From Haloprofundus halobius (lineage in GTDB: Archaea; Halobacteriota; Halobacteria; Halobacteriales; Haloferacaceae): DNA of 64,000 nucleotides. The stretch lies in the NCBI RefSeq assembly GCF_020097835.1, contig NZ_CP083666.1, forward strand, positions 248,001-312,000, given 5' to 3'. A model generated the notes under the pieces. The model made no database searches, was not told the origin of the DNA, and saw only the letters and a program-made list of their open reading frames with translations. Below, piece by piece: positions 34,599 through 43,328 of the stretch. The stretch's first letter is position 1. Every line of letters begins with the position of its first letter. Made by a program: the position numbers and the translations under genes.

Positions 34599-35129
34599 TC
34601 AGAGCGACCGGTACCGGCCGCCGCTCTCCGACACCTCGCCGCCGAGGGTGAGCTTCTCCAAGATGTCGCGCGCCTTCTCGGCGGGAACGCCGCGCTCTGC
34701 GGCGTAGCTGACGACTTCTTCCTCCGTCGGCCGGTCCTGCTTGCTTACTGCCTCCTCGACGAGTTCGCGCCGCGATTTCGACGAAGACGCGGACGACGAG
34801 GAGGCGTCGCCCGCGGCGGCGACTTCGTCGGCGTCGAGCCCCGAGCGTTCGAGATACTCTCGGTCGGAGATGTGGGCGTCGTCGAGTTGCGTCTCCATCT
34901 CCGAGACCGAGTCGAGAGTCGAGAACGCCTCCGACGCGCCCTGTTTTTCGGCTACTATCGCCGACCGGACCTGCCGGGCGGCGTCGTGGTCTTCGGCGGT
35001 GTACATCTGCCGCAGTTTCTTCGTCTGGTGGCGCTTGCCGCAGCGCGAGCACTGTGCCGACGCCTGCTCGCGTGGATTCTCCAGAATCCAGACGTTCGAA
35101 CAGCCGTTGCAGCCGACGACGGCGTACAT
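34599..35129 (-). CDS. DUF5817-type zinc-ribbon/helical protein
   Basis: A 176-residue protein opening MYAVVGCNGCSNVW, with a second CxxC in CSRCGKRHQTKK, making one zinc ribbon in the first 40 residues. A helical middle and a winged-helix-like C-terminus (RPTEEEVVSYAAERGVPAEK) follow. I recognise it as the haloarchaeal DUF5817 family. It is probably a nucleic-acid-binding protein; the target is unknown. ATG at 35129 is chosen because the ribbon starts there. Confidence 0.75.
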   Translation of the reverse strand: MYAVVGCNGCSNVWILENPREQASAQCSRCGKRHQTKKLRQMYTAEDHDAARQVRSAIVAEKQGASEAFSTLDSVSEMETQLDDAHISDREYLERSGLDADEVAAAGDASSSSASSSKSRRELVEEAVSKQDRPTEEEVVSYAAERGVPAEKARDILEKLTLGGEVSESGGRYRSL

Positions 35130-35264
35130 GTCTCGCTGTGGTCGAGCGACGGGGTTTAATCTACTGCTCCGTCGGTAGCTGTTATCTCCACAGACTGTCG
35201 CCACAACCCGGGAGAAACGCTATACTTCTAGCCGTTGCAGTGTGTCTGTGAGCAGTGACTCTGT

Positions 35265-36065
35265 GTGGGACTGACTAGTACGCTCCGAACGGTCGTCCGC
35301 GTCGCGCGGGACCGGGATATCACGTTTCTCGCCGCGGGATTCGCCTACTACGCGCTCCAATCGTTCATCCCGCTAGTCATTTTCGTATTCGTCTTGGCGA
35401 CGTACGTCGGAGAAGGCCAGGTAGTGATGCAGTTGCTCGACCAGGTGAGCGCATACGTCTCTGAGAGCGGGCGGCAGGTGCTCGAACAGGCCCTGACCAG
35501 TTCCGCGGGCCGTAGAGGGGCGAGTCTCGCCAGCCTCGGCTTTCTCCTCTGGGGCGCGTTGAAGATGTTTCGCGGCCTCTCGAAGGCGTTCGGCGAGGTG
35601 TACGGCAGTTTCCACTCCGTCGGCTTCGTCCGACGGTTGCTCGACGGACTGTTCGTCCTCGGTATCGTCCTCGTCGCCATCGCACTCATGGTCGGCGCGG
35701 GCGTCGTCGTCACGTTCGTGGACCTCTCGATTCCGTATCCGGCGTTCGTGACGACGCTGTCGCTGTTCGTGCTGCTTATCCTCGTCCTCCTGCCGATCTA
35801 CTACATCCTCCCGCCGGTGTCGGTGACGTTCAAACACGTCATCCCCGGCACCGTCGTCACCGCCGGTGGCTGGATTCTCCTCCAACTGGGCTTTCTGTAC
35901 TACGCCCAGAACGCCTCGCAGTACCAAGCGTACGGCGTCCTCGGGGCGGTGCTGCTGTTCGTGACGTGGCTCTATCTCGGCGGTATCCTCGTGCTCCTCG
36001 GCGCGGTGGTCAACGTCGTCATCGAACGTCCGACGCCGTACGCCGAACTCCGCGCGCCTCGCTGA
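35265..36065 (+). CDS. YihY/virulence factor BrkB family membrane protein
   Basis: A 266-residue protein with about six transmembrane helices and the family features DITFLAAGFAYYALQSFIPL near the start and TWLYLGGILVLLGAVVN near the end. The family was once called RNase BN in error; its true role is unknown, perhaps lipid or envelope related. It starts at GTG 35265, with a TATACTT element at 35221-35227. Confidence 0.85.
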   Translation: MGLTSTLRTVVRVARDRDITFLAAGFAYYALQSFIPLVIFVFVLATYVGEGQVVMQLLDQVSAYVSESGRQVLEQALTSSAGRRGASLASLGFLLWGALKMFRGLSKAFGEVYGSFHSVGFVRRLLDGLFVLGIVLVAIALMVGAGVVVTFVDLSIPYPAFVTTLSLFVLLILVLLPIYYILPPVSVTFKHVIPGTVVTAGGWILLQLGFLYYAQNASQYQAYGVLGAVLLFVTWLYLGGILVLLGAVVNVVIERPTPYAELRAPR

Positions 36066-36105
36066 CCCGCGCTAGCTTTATTCGGTCGGCGTGCGCGCAC
36101 TCCAC

Positions 36106-36444
36106 ATGGAACGACTGTCGCTGTCAGACGTAGAGACGACCGAAGCAGTATCCGGCGTTCACCTCGCACAGCTCGCCGCGGGTGAGGAGATGAGCGTCCA
36201 GCACTTCCATATCGCCGCCGGGGCGACGGTACCCGAACACGACCACCCCCACGAGCAGACGGGCTACATCACACAGGGGACGCTGACGTTCGTCGTCGAT
36301 GGGGAGGAGATTCGCGTCACCGAGGGCGACTCCTACGTCATCCCCGGTGGTGAACCGCACGGTGCCGAGAACCGCGGCGACGAACCCGTCCGCGGCGTCG
36401 ACATCTTCAGTCCCCCGCGACTGAACCCCGACTGGCAGGAGTAG
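36106..36444 (+). CDS. Cupin-domain protein
   Basis: A 112-residue single cupin. Motif 1 is PEHDHPHEQTGYITQG (H45, H47, H49, Q51) and motif 2 contains PGGEPHGAEN (H85). These give a complete metal site. The substrate is unknown. A CTTTATTC box at 36076-36083 gives a near-leaderless start at 36106. Confidence 0.82.
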   Translation: MERLSLSDVETTEAVSGVHLAQLAAGEEMSVQHFHIAAGATVPEHDHPHEQTGYITQGTLTFVVDGEEIRVTEGDSYVIPGGEPHGAENRGDEPVRGVDIFSPPRLNPDWQE

Positions 36445-36553
36445 CGGAAACCGCGAACTGGCCGAACGCCTCTCTTGCCCACGTTCGCGTGAATCTCTGA
36501 CAGCGTGAACTAACGTTGATGGTGTGGTTCGTGCTACCACCGAACGCAGAAAC

Positions 36554-36835
36554 ATGTTGTCGAGAAACACACTATCGGAGATGTACACGGAGATGGTGAC
36601 CGCCCGCTACTACGAGGAGCGGTTACAGGAGGAGTATCTGGAGGGAAAGCAGTCGGCGTTCGACATCTCGGCCGGACCGATTCCGGGCGAGCTGCACCTC
36701 GCGGCGGGCCACGAGGCGTCGGCGGCCGGCGTCTGTGCACACCTCCGCGACGACGACACCGTCACGGCACCACACCGACCACACCACGTCGCGATCGCGA
36801 AAGGTGTCGACCTCGGCCGGATTCGGCCGGTCTGA
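36554..36835 (+). pseudogene. Truncated ThDP-dependent dehydrogenase E1 alpha
   Basis: A 93-residue frame matches only the N-terminal quarter of an acetoin/2-oxoacid dehydrogenase E1 alpha: YYEERLQEEYLEGK, then AFDISAGPIPGELHLAAGHE and TVTAPHRPHHVAIAKGVDL. At that point homology stops abruptly and GRIRPV leads to a stop. The ThDP motif and the rest are missing, so it cannot be active. It looks like a deletion remnant of a second E1 operon. Downstream (36836-37032) I see no further coding remains. No E1 beta follows. Confidence 0.75.
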
Positions 36836-37021
36836 CGCCTCGTAAGTCGGCGTCGCCGACTCGTCGTGTTCTTTGCGGTCGCTCGGTCTGCGAACCCGAG
36901 TTCGTTTCGTCCGAAAATCGGCGGTTTACCGGTTCTTGACGTTCTCGAAAATCGGAAACTGTCGAGCGCCCGAAAAATCTATGAGAGCTTTTCGATGGTC
37001 GCCGGTTTCACCGCGCGAGCC

Positions 37022-37048
37022 AGAGAAGTTGTCTACGACAACTTCTCT
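37022..37048. terminator. Long palindrome spanning the icd stop codon
   Basis: Arms AGAGAAGTTGTC and GACAACTTCTCT flank TAC. The icd stop (37033-37035) lies inside it. As RNA this is a 12-bp stem with a 3-nt loop and could stop transcription or protect the 3' end of the icd message. Confidence 0.5.
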
Positions 37049-38292
37049 ATGTTCTCGACGACCGTGTCGGCGAACTCGCTCGTGGCGAGCTTGTTGCCGC
37101 CTTCGATCTGTCGGTGGAGGTCGTAGGTGACGTCGCCCGAGGAGATGGTCTCCTCGACGGCGTCTTTGACCAACTGACCGGCGTCCTTCCAGCCCATGTA
37201 CTCGAGCATCAGGCGGCCGGAGAGGATCATCGCCGTCGGGTTGACCTTGTCCTGACCGGCGTATTTCGGCGCACTGCCGTGGACCGGTTCGGCGAGACAG
37301 CGGGCGGTGCCGAAGTTCGCGCCGGGCGCGATGCCGAGGCCACCGATCTGCGCGCCGGCGGCGTCGGACATGTAGTCGCCGTTGAGGTTCATCGTGGCGA
37401 TGACGTCGTACTGTTCCGTCCGAGTGAGGAGCTGCTGGAGCATGTTGTCGGCGATGCGGTCCTTGACGACGATTTTGTCCTCGGGACGCTCGCCGTCGTA
37501 CTCCTCCCAGAGTTCGTCCTCGGTGATGGTCTGGTCGTACTCTTCCTCTGCGACCTCGTAGCCCCAGTCGCGGAACGCCGCCTCGGTGAACTTCATGATG
37601 TTACCCTTGTGGACGAGCGTCACCGACGGGCGGTCGTTCTCGATGGCGTAGTCGATAGCCTCGCGGACGAGGCGCTTCGAGCCGAACTCCGTGATGGGCT
37701 TGACGCCGATGCCGACGGGACCGTCGTGGATGACGCCCGTGGCGCCCATCTCGTCTTCGACGAACTCCTTGACCTTCTCGACTTCGTCGGTGCCGGCTTC
37801 CCACTCGATGCCGGCGTACACGTCCTCGGTGTTCTCCCGGAACGTGACCATGTCCATCTTCTCGGGGTGTTTGACCGGCGACGGGACGCCGTCGAGGTGG
37901 TAGGTCGGACGGACGTTCGCGTAGAGGTCGAGTTTCTTGCGAAGCGCGACGTTGAGCGAGCGGAAGCCCGACCCGACCGGCGTCGTCAGCGGGCCCTTGA
38001 TGGCGACGTTGAACTCCTTGATGGCGTCGACGGTGTCGTCGGGGAGGTTCTCGTCGTACTTCTCACGGGCGGACTCACCGGCGTAGACGCGCATCCAGGA
38101 GATGGAGCGGCCCGTCGCGTCGGCGGCGGCGTCGAGTACTTTCTGTGCGGCCGGACCGACGTCGGTTCCGATGCCGTCTCCGTGGATGATGGGAATGATG
38201 GGGTTCTCCGGAACGGTGAGTTCGCCGGATTCCTCGTCGGCGACGGTGATCTTCTGGCCCTCCTCGGGGACCTCGACCTGATCGTAGCTCAT
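37033..38292 (-). CDS. icd: Isocitrate dehydrogenase (NADP-type)
   Basis: A 419-residue isocitrate dehydrogenase. The substrate-binding block is TPVGSGFRSLNVALRKKLDLYANVRP, NIMKFTEAAFRDWGYE follows, and the metal site lies in DVIATMNLNGDYMSDA. Length and N-terminus (MSYDQVEVPEEGQ) match haloarchaeal Icd. A TATA-like CCTTTTACG (38318-38326) precedes the start by about 30 nt, and a perfect palindrome lies farther upstream. The stop codon sits within another palindrome. Confidence 0.96.
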   Translation of the reverse strand: MSYDQVEVPEEGQKITVADEESGELTVPENPIIPIIHGDGIGTDVGPAAQKVLDAAADATGRSISWMRVYAGESAREKYDENLPDDTVDAIKEFNVAIKGPLTTPVGSGFRSLNVALRKKLDLYANVRPTYHLDGVPSPVKHPEKMDMVTFRENTEDVYAGIEWEAGTDEVEKVKEFVEDEMGATGVIHDGPVGIGVKPITEFGSKRLVREAIDYAIENDRPSVTLVHKGNIMKFTEAAFRDWGYEVAEEEYDQTITEDELWEEYDGERPEDKIVVKDRIADNMLQQLLTRTEQYDVIATMNLNGDYMSDAAGAQIGGLGIAPGANFGTARCLAEPVHGSAPKYAGQDKVNPTAMILSGRLMLEYMGWKDAGQLVKDAVEETISSGDVTYDLHRQIEGGNKLATSEFADTVVENIEKLS

Positions 38293-38708
38293 GAACAACG
38301 GTGAGTTTCCGAGGCAGCGTAAAAGGCCTGCCGTTCTGCAGTTCCCACGGCAAAATTTTGCCGAATCTAGCGACGATAACACACGACACGAAGCATCGCT
38401 CGCCGTCGACGAGAGGCGACTGTACCGGATGCGCTCCGAGAGAGTGTCCGGTCGAGTGGCGTGTCAAGTCTGACGTTTCGCGTGAACGGTACTGTATCGC
38501 AGAGCCTCCGAAATTCCGACCGATCGAAGCGTGACGAGCTAAGCGCTGAATAACTATTCTACCGCTTTCGGTAGCTATCTCGCCGGGAACGCACGGTTCG
38601 GCTCGGGCGATGTGGTAGTACCGAGGTTCGGATAGCCACTACTGTGCAATTTTTGCTCTCCATCAGGCAACGAATTAAAGCCTCTCGGGAGCCTCTCGTA
38701 ACGTGCCT
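38293..38708. other. Intergenic region between icd and channel gene
   Basis: About 415 bases without a credible gene. It contains the icd promoter (TATA-like 38318-38326 on the minus strand), the palindrome at 38349-38362, a CTACCG/CGGTAG hairpin with CTTT loop at 38559-38574, and the promoter for the rightward gene. Short open frames have unusual, arginine-rich composition and are rejected. Confidence 0.55.
38349..38362. promoter_or_regulatory. Palindromic operator-like site upstream of icd
   Basis: GGCAAAATTTTGCC is a perfect 14-bp palindrome, 57-70 nt before the icd start codon and upstream of its TATA-like box. The position suits an activator or TFB-accessory site. No regulator gene is adjacent. 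Confidence 0.5.
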
Positions 38709-39503
38709 ATGTCCACAACAGACATCGATGCACGCACCGACACCGAACACGCGACGAACGCTGCGTTCGTCCCACTATTCGTCGTCTTACAGCTCGGTAT
38801 CCCGGAGTTCCTCCAGGACACCGTCTCGTCGATACTCGCATTCATTCCGCGGTTAATCGGCGCGCTCGTTATCCTCCTCATCGGATGGGTCATCGGGCGC
38901 GTCGTTGCACGTGTCGTCCGCGAGGTCGTCGATAGGACCGAAATCGACAGTATGGCGTTGCGAACGCCCGTCGGCCGCGCGCTCGGCGGAACCGAGCAGG
39001 CCGTCTCCAGTACGTTCGGGAAACTTGCAGCGTACTACATCTACCTGCTCGCCATCCTCGCAGCGGCGAACGCGCTCGCCATCACGCTGCTCTCGCAGTG
39101 GATAAACACGGCAGTCTCGTACCTGCCAGCGTTCCTCGCGGGTCTCCTGATAATCGTCCTCGGATTCATCGTCGCGGACTTCATCGCTCGCGTCGTCCAA
39201 CAGAGTTCGACCGCGTCGGAGACGCGCTACTCGGGAGTGGTCGCCGACGGCGTCCGGCTGTTCCTCTACTTCAGCGTGCTCGTCATCGGTCTCGACACGA
39301 TGGGGTTCAGCGTCCGCGTGCTCTACATCGTCGCGCAGGCAGTCGCCTACGGTCTTGGTGCGGCCATCGCCATCGGCCTCGGTCTCGCCCTCGGCTTCGG
39401 CGCACGTGGGTGGGTCGCCGAGAACATCGACAACTGGGCTGGCCGCGCCAGTCAGGGCTCCCCGAGCTTCAGCGACAGCACAGTAAGTTCCGACGACGAC
39501 TGA
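38709..39503 (+). CDS. Mechanosensitive-channel-like membrane protein (TM-helix repeat)
   Basis: A 264-residue protein with four or five helices and repeated MscS-like helix segments (IPRLIGALVILLIGWVIGR, then AFLAGLLIIVLGFIVADF and AYGLGAAIAIGLGLALGFG). It matches the CmpX-like membrane-tension group but lacks the large MscS beta domain. ATG at 38709 is preferred to GTG at 38703. It ends with a hairpin and T-run terminator. Confidence 0.82.
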   Translation: MSTTDIDARTDTEHATNAAFVPLFVVLQLGIPEFLQDTVSSILAFIPRLIGALVILLIGWVIGRVVARVVREVVDRTEIDSMALRTPVGRALGGTEQAVSSTFGKLAAYYIYLLAILAAANALAITLLSQWINTAVSYLPAFLAGLLIIVLGFIVADFIARVVQQSSTASETRYSGVVADGVRLFLYFSVLVIGLDTMGFSVRVLYIVAQAVAYGLGAAIAIGLGLALGFGARGWVAENIDNWAGRASQGSPSFSDSTVSSDDD

Positions 39504-39525
39504 GCAGCCCGCTGCGATCTTTTTT
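39504..39525 (+). terminator. Hairpin plus T-run after channel gene
   Basis: Right after the TGA (39501-39503), GCAGC/GCTGC around CC is followed within 5 nt by a T6 run. This is a convincing terminator, matching the T-rich signal used by archaeal RNA polymerase. Confidence 0.6.
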
Positions 39526-39592
39526 GGCACCCGTCGACTACCTGCCTCGCCGGATAGCCCGTCCTTTTACCGTCTCGACGAGAGTCGCCGCC

Positions 39593-40441
39593 ATGCACGT
39601 CATCGTACACGGCGGCGCGGGCGGGACGCCCGACGAACCCGAACCGCGACAGGCGACGCTCGACGACGCAGCCGAGACCGGCGTAGCGCAGTCTGACCCT
39701 CTCTCGGCCGTCGAGGAAGCAGTGAAGATTCTGGAGTCGAGCGAGCGCTTCAACGCCGGTGTCGGCGGTGCAGTCCAGTCAGACGGCGTCGTTCGAACCG
39801 ACGCAGGCGTGATGACGAGCGACCGCGAGGCGGGCGCAGTCGCGAGCATGTCGGGCGTCGAGCACGCCGTCTCGGTCGCGCGGGTGGTCATGGAGGAGAC
39901 GCCGCACGTCTTCGTCGTCGGCGAGCACGCCGTCGACCTCGCCGACGACTACGGCGTCGAGACGGGCGTCGACCTGTTCACCGAGAAGAGCCGCGAGCGC
40001 TGGGAGGACAGCGACGCGCCCGACGGGTCGCCGCGCGAACACCTGCAGTGGATCCGAGAGCGATTCGGCGGCCACGATACGGTCGGCGCCGTCGCGGGCG
40101 ACGGCGAGACGTTCGCCGCCGCCACGTCGACAGGCGGGCGCTGGTTCGCGCTCGCCGGACGGGTCGGTGACGTCCCCCAGATCGGCTCTGGGTTCTACTG
40201 TGCGCCCGCCGGGGGCGCGAGCGCCACCGGTGCGGGCGAGGACATCGCGAGAGCGACGCTCTCGCGTCGGGCGGTTCGCCATCTCGAATCGGGGTTGAGC
40301 GCACAGGCCGCCGCCGACCGAACGATGGCGGAGTTCGCCGAACTCACCGGCTCGGACGCGGGCGTCATCGTCCTCGACGGCGACGGTGCCGGAAGCGCGT
40401 TCAACACCGACGGGATGCAGACGAGCGTCGCTCGTCGCTGA
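39593..40441 (+). CDS. Isoaspartyl peptidase / L-asparaginase type 2 (Ntn hydrolase)
   Basis: A 282-residue Ntn hydrolase of the EcAIII/taspase class. The N-terminus HVIVHGGAGG and the nucleophile in HDTVGAVAGDG (T163) are the family marks; autocleavage before T163 should yield alpha and beta subunits of about 162 and 120 residues. The enzyme hydrolyses beta-aspartyl dipeptides and asparagine. Confidence 0.9.
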   Translation: MHVIVHGGAGGTPDEPEPRQATLDDAAETGVAQSDPLSAVEEAVKILESSERFNAGVGGAVQSDGVVRTDAGVMTSDREAGAVASMSGVEHAVSVARVVMEETPHVFVVGEHAVDLADDYGVETGVDLFTEKSRERWEDSDAPDGSPREHLQWIRERFGGHDTVGAVAGDGETFAAATSTGGRWFALAGRVGDVPQIGSGFYCAPAGGASATGAGEDIARATLSRRAVRHLESGLSAQAAADRTMAEFAELTGSDAGVIVLDGDGAGSAFNTDGMQTSVARR

Positions 40442-40530
40442 TCGGGCGACAGTCCCGGCGCTACCGCTCGGGGCGGGGTTCGTGATAAAGAAAAGAGAGC
40501 TCCGAATCGGTGATTCGGGTACTCGTCGCT

Positions 40531-42000
40531 TCAGGTGTCGGTGCTGTTGCCGTCGTCGCTGGAGTTGCCACCGTCATCGGAGTTACCGGAAGCGCTGTCG
40601 GTGACGCTCACGGGCACCGTGTAGGTGCTCTTCGAGGTAGAGACGATGTGCTGCGGCGAGTCTGTCCGTTCGATGGCGGTCTGGCTCGGGCCGCGGACTT
40701 CGAGTTCTACCTGCTGGGTCTCGCCGGGTTCGAGCACGACCAGTTCGCTCGTCGGTGCACCGAGACCGGCCCGGTAGGAGACGCTGTCAGCGACCGTCTC
40801 GTTCGTCGGGTTGAGCACCGTCACGGTGACGTTGTACGTCTCGTCGGCCGAGATCTCGGACGGCCCTTCGACACCGGTGACGGCGAGGCTATCCCAGTTC
40901 GAGGAGACGCGAACCGACGTCTCGCCGGTCGTCATCTCGTCGACTTCGACGGTCCCGACGTCGACGCGGTCGACGACGACGACGTCGTCGCCGGAGTCGT
41001 CACCGATCTGCCGGGCATCGTCGGGGAGTCGGTCGACTGCCTCCTGAGCCCGCTCCTCGGAGACGTTCGACTCGTCGATCGTCGAGCGGATACGCTCGCT
41101 GGAGTCAGCGAGTTCCTGGGACTCCTCTTCGGTCACTTCACCGTCTTCGACTATCTCGCGGACGTTCGCGAGCTCCGTCTTCAGTTGTACGTACTGTTCG
41201 TCGGTGAACCGGTCGCGGTTCTCGTCGATGGCCGTCTCCGCTCGGTCGATGGCCTCCAAGGCCTCATCGGTGTCCTCGTCGAGCGAGAAGCTCTCCGTTC
41301 CCTCCACGTCGTCGAACGCCGACGGCGTCGGCGTCGACTGCTGGAGCGTCTGGATCGTCAGCGTGCTGACTTCCATCTCGTCGACGTTGACCTCGCGGAC
41401 GAGAACCGTCGTCCCGTTGGAGTCGCTCTCGCCGGCCATCGAGTCGTTCTCGCTGTCCGCCGAGTCGTTCTCGGACTCCGACATCGACTCGCTCTCGCTG
41501 GTCTCGGAGTCGTTCTCGGTCTCGGAGTCGCCTTCGGAGGCACCGTCACCCGAGAGCAGACCGGTCTGGTCGTCCTCGACGTTCACTTCGTCGACCGAGA
41601 GCGTGTCGACGTGAAGCGTCCCGACGACGATGCTGTCGACGCTCTCGTTCGAACTGAGGTAGCCGCGCGCTTCGGCCTCGTTGACGTCGTCGTCTTGGAC
41701 TTCGATCTCCTCGACGGTGACGCCGCTGACCTCGATACTGTCGAGGGACGCGTCTTCGAAGACGCCCTTCTCGACGGTGCCGCGGTCACCGAGTTCCGCC
41801 TCGTCGACCACCAATCGTTCGACTGTCACGTCCTCGACGGTCCCGTCGTCGACCTGTAGCTCACTCACCGATACGTCGGTGAACGTTACCTTGTCGTCTG
41901 CCGTCGTCGCCGCACCGCCCATCGCGGGTTGAACGCCTGCAGTCACCAGCAGAAGTGCAGTCACTAACGCGACGGCCGACCGTATGGTTGTGGAACTCAC
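40531..42000 (-). CDS. Secreted repeat-containing surface protein, unknown
   Basis: A 489-residue protein with a Sec signal (VALVTALLLVTAGVQPAMG). Residues 38-145 are a ladder of short beta repeats (VSVSELQVDDG, VTVERLVVDEAEL, VTVEEIEVQDDD, LHVDTLSVDEV), suggestive of a beta-helix. A Ser/Asp/Glu-rich linker (155-200) with several NxS/T sequons follows, then a helical region (240-335) and two Ig-like strands-rich segments (350-465). No transmembrane C-tail or PGF motif is seen. It may be a secreted or loosely attached adhesin. The TATA-like TTTATTATCG (42021-42030) precedes the start. Confidence 0.65.
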   Translation of the reverse strand: MSSTTIRSAVALVTALLLVTAGVQPAMGGAATTADDKVTFTDVSVSELQVDDGTVEDVTVERLVVDEAELGDRGTVEKGVFEDASLDSIEVSGVTVEEIEVQDDDVNEAEARGYLSSNESVDSIVVGTLHVDTLSVDEVNVEDDQTGLLSGDGASEGDSETENDSETSESESMSESENDSADSENDSMAGESDSNGTTVLVREVNVDEMEVSTLTIQTLQQSTPTPSAFDDVEGTESFSLDEDTDEALEAIDRAETAIDENRDRFTDEQYVQLKTELANVREIVEDGEVTEEESQELADSSERIRSTIDESNVSEERAQEAVDRLPDDARQIGDDSGDDVVVVDRVDVGTVEVDEMTTGETSVRVSSNWDSLAVTGVEGPSEISADETYNVTVTVLNPTNETVADSVSYRAGLGAPTSELVVLEPGETQQVELEVRGPSQTAIERTDSPQHIVSTSKSTYTVPVSVTDSASGNSDDGGNSSDDGNSTDT

Positions 42001-42020
42001 GCTTTCAACGACTGCAGATT

Positions 42021-42030
42021 CGATAATAAA
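42021..42030 (-). promoter_or_regulatory. TATA box for secreted repeat protein
   Basis: On the minus strand TTTATTATCG lies 21-30 nt before the ATG at 42000, a typical leaderless promoter position. Confidence 0.6.
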
Positions 42031-42279
42031 CCAGAGCGGCTGTTTTCACCCCACATGCGGAGCTTATCTCGAGTATCTGTCACCGCTACGTCCCTGGGTT
42101 TTCGGTGAAAAGCTCTAATTACTTTCCGATATTTGATGGTTTTGACGCCGTCCGATACACCCGAGCCTCTCCGAGTCGGGTCGCGCCGCCGCATTCTCTC
42201 TCCGTGTCGCCTCGTCGCCTCACCCCGCCGCTCCGCCGTCCCGCAACCTCTTTGCTTCGGTCGGTCAAAGCCCCCGGGT

Positions 42280-43170
42280 ATGAGCATCGGACATCTCGAC
42301 GACGAGACGGTCGACAAGTACCGTGAAGCGGGCGACATCCTCCGAACCGTGTTGGACGAATCCGCGGAGATGGTCGAACCCGGCGTCACGCACCTCGAAG
42401 TCGCCGAGTACGCCGAATCACGCATCGCCGAACACGACGCGGGCTGTGCGTTCCCGGTCAACATCAGCGTCGACGAGGAGGCGTCGCATGCGACGCCCGC
42501 CCGCGACGACGACACCGAGTTCGGCGAGGAGATGGTCTGTCTCGACATCGGCGTCCACGTCGACGGCTACATCGCCGACGCCGCCGTCACCGTCGACCTG
42601 ACAGGGAACCCCGAACTCGTCGAGGCCTCCGAGGAGGCGCTCGACGCCGCCCTCGACGCCGTCGAACCCGGCGCAGAGACGGGCGCTATCGGCGCGGAGA
42701 TAGAGGACGTCATCCGCGGCTACGGCTACACGCCGATTCTGAATCTCTCGGGCCACGGCGTCGAACAGTGGGACGCCCACACGGGGCCGAACATCCCGAA
42801 CCGCGGTGCGGAGCGCGGCGTCGAACTCCGAGTCGGCGACGTGGTGGCCATCGAACCGTTCGCCACCGACGGGAGCGGGAAGGTGACCGAGGGCGCGAAA
42901 ACGGAGATATACAGCCTCGAAAACGACCGGTCGGTCCGCAACCGGCAGGCAAGGCAGGTACTCGAGGAAGTGAAAGAGAGGTACCGCACGCTTCCCTTCG
43001 CCGCGCGGTGGCTCGATGTCCCCCGCGCGGAGATGGCGATTCGACGCCTCGAACAGGACCGCGTCCTCCACGGCTACCCGGTGCTGAAGGAGGAGGACGG
43101 CCGTCTCGTCAGCCAGGCCGAACACACCGTCATCGTCACCGAAGACGGCTGCGAGATCACGACGAACTGA
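42280..43170 (+). CDS. map: Methionine aminopeptidase, type II (archaeal)
   Basis: A 296-residue type II MetAP. Dimetal ligands are D89 and D100 in LDIGVHVDGYIADAAVTV, His in LSGHGVEQWDAH, Glu in VAIEPFAT and Glu in QAEHTVIV. The type II insert with helices lies after residue 190. It removes N-terminal Met from new proteins. ATG at 42280 gives the standard start. Confidence 0.95.
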   Translation: MSIGHLDDETVDKYREAGDILRTVLDESAEMVEPGVTHLEVAEYAESRIAEHDAGCAFPVNISVDEEASHATPARDDDTEFGEEMVCLDIGVHVDGYIADAAVTVDLTGNPELVEASEEALDAALDAVEPGAETGAIGAEIEDVIRGYGYTPILNLSGHGVEQWDAHTGPNIPNRGAERGVELRVGDVVAIEPFATDGSGKVTEGAKTEIYSLENDRSVRNRQARQVLEEVKERYRTLPFAARWLDVPRAEMAIRRLEQDRVLHGYPVLKEEDGRLVSQAEHTVIVTEDGCEITTN

Positions 43171-43328
43171 GTCGACGCGCGTAGAAATCAGAGGTTTCTT
43201 CGCTCGCAGAACGGTTCAACTGGCTCGAAGATTCCGACTCTCGCGGACACGGAGCGACCGCTCGGGGCAGGCGCCCGCGGAATAACGGGGGGTATCGGCC
43301 CGCTTCGAGTCGTCCGGCGGAGAACCGC

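Noticed and set aside
36836-37032. Further remains of the truncated E1 alpha
   Set aside because: I compared the expected continuation (RMTAEIFG and the ThDP motif) in all three forward frames and saw none.
38291-38534. Short plus-strand frames of 60-77 codons upstream of icd
   Set aside because: They cross the icd promoter and a palindrome, contain many rare combinations and match nothing recognisable.
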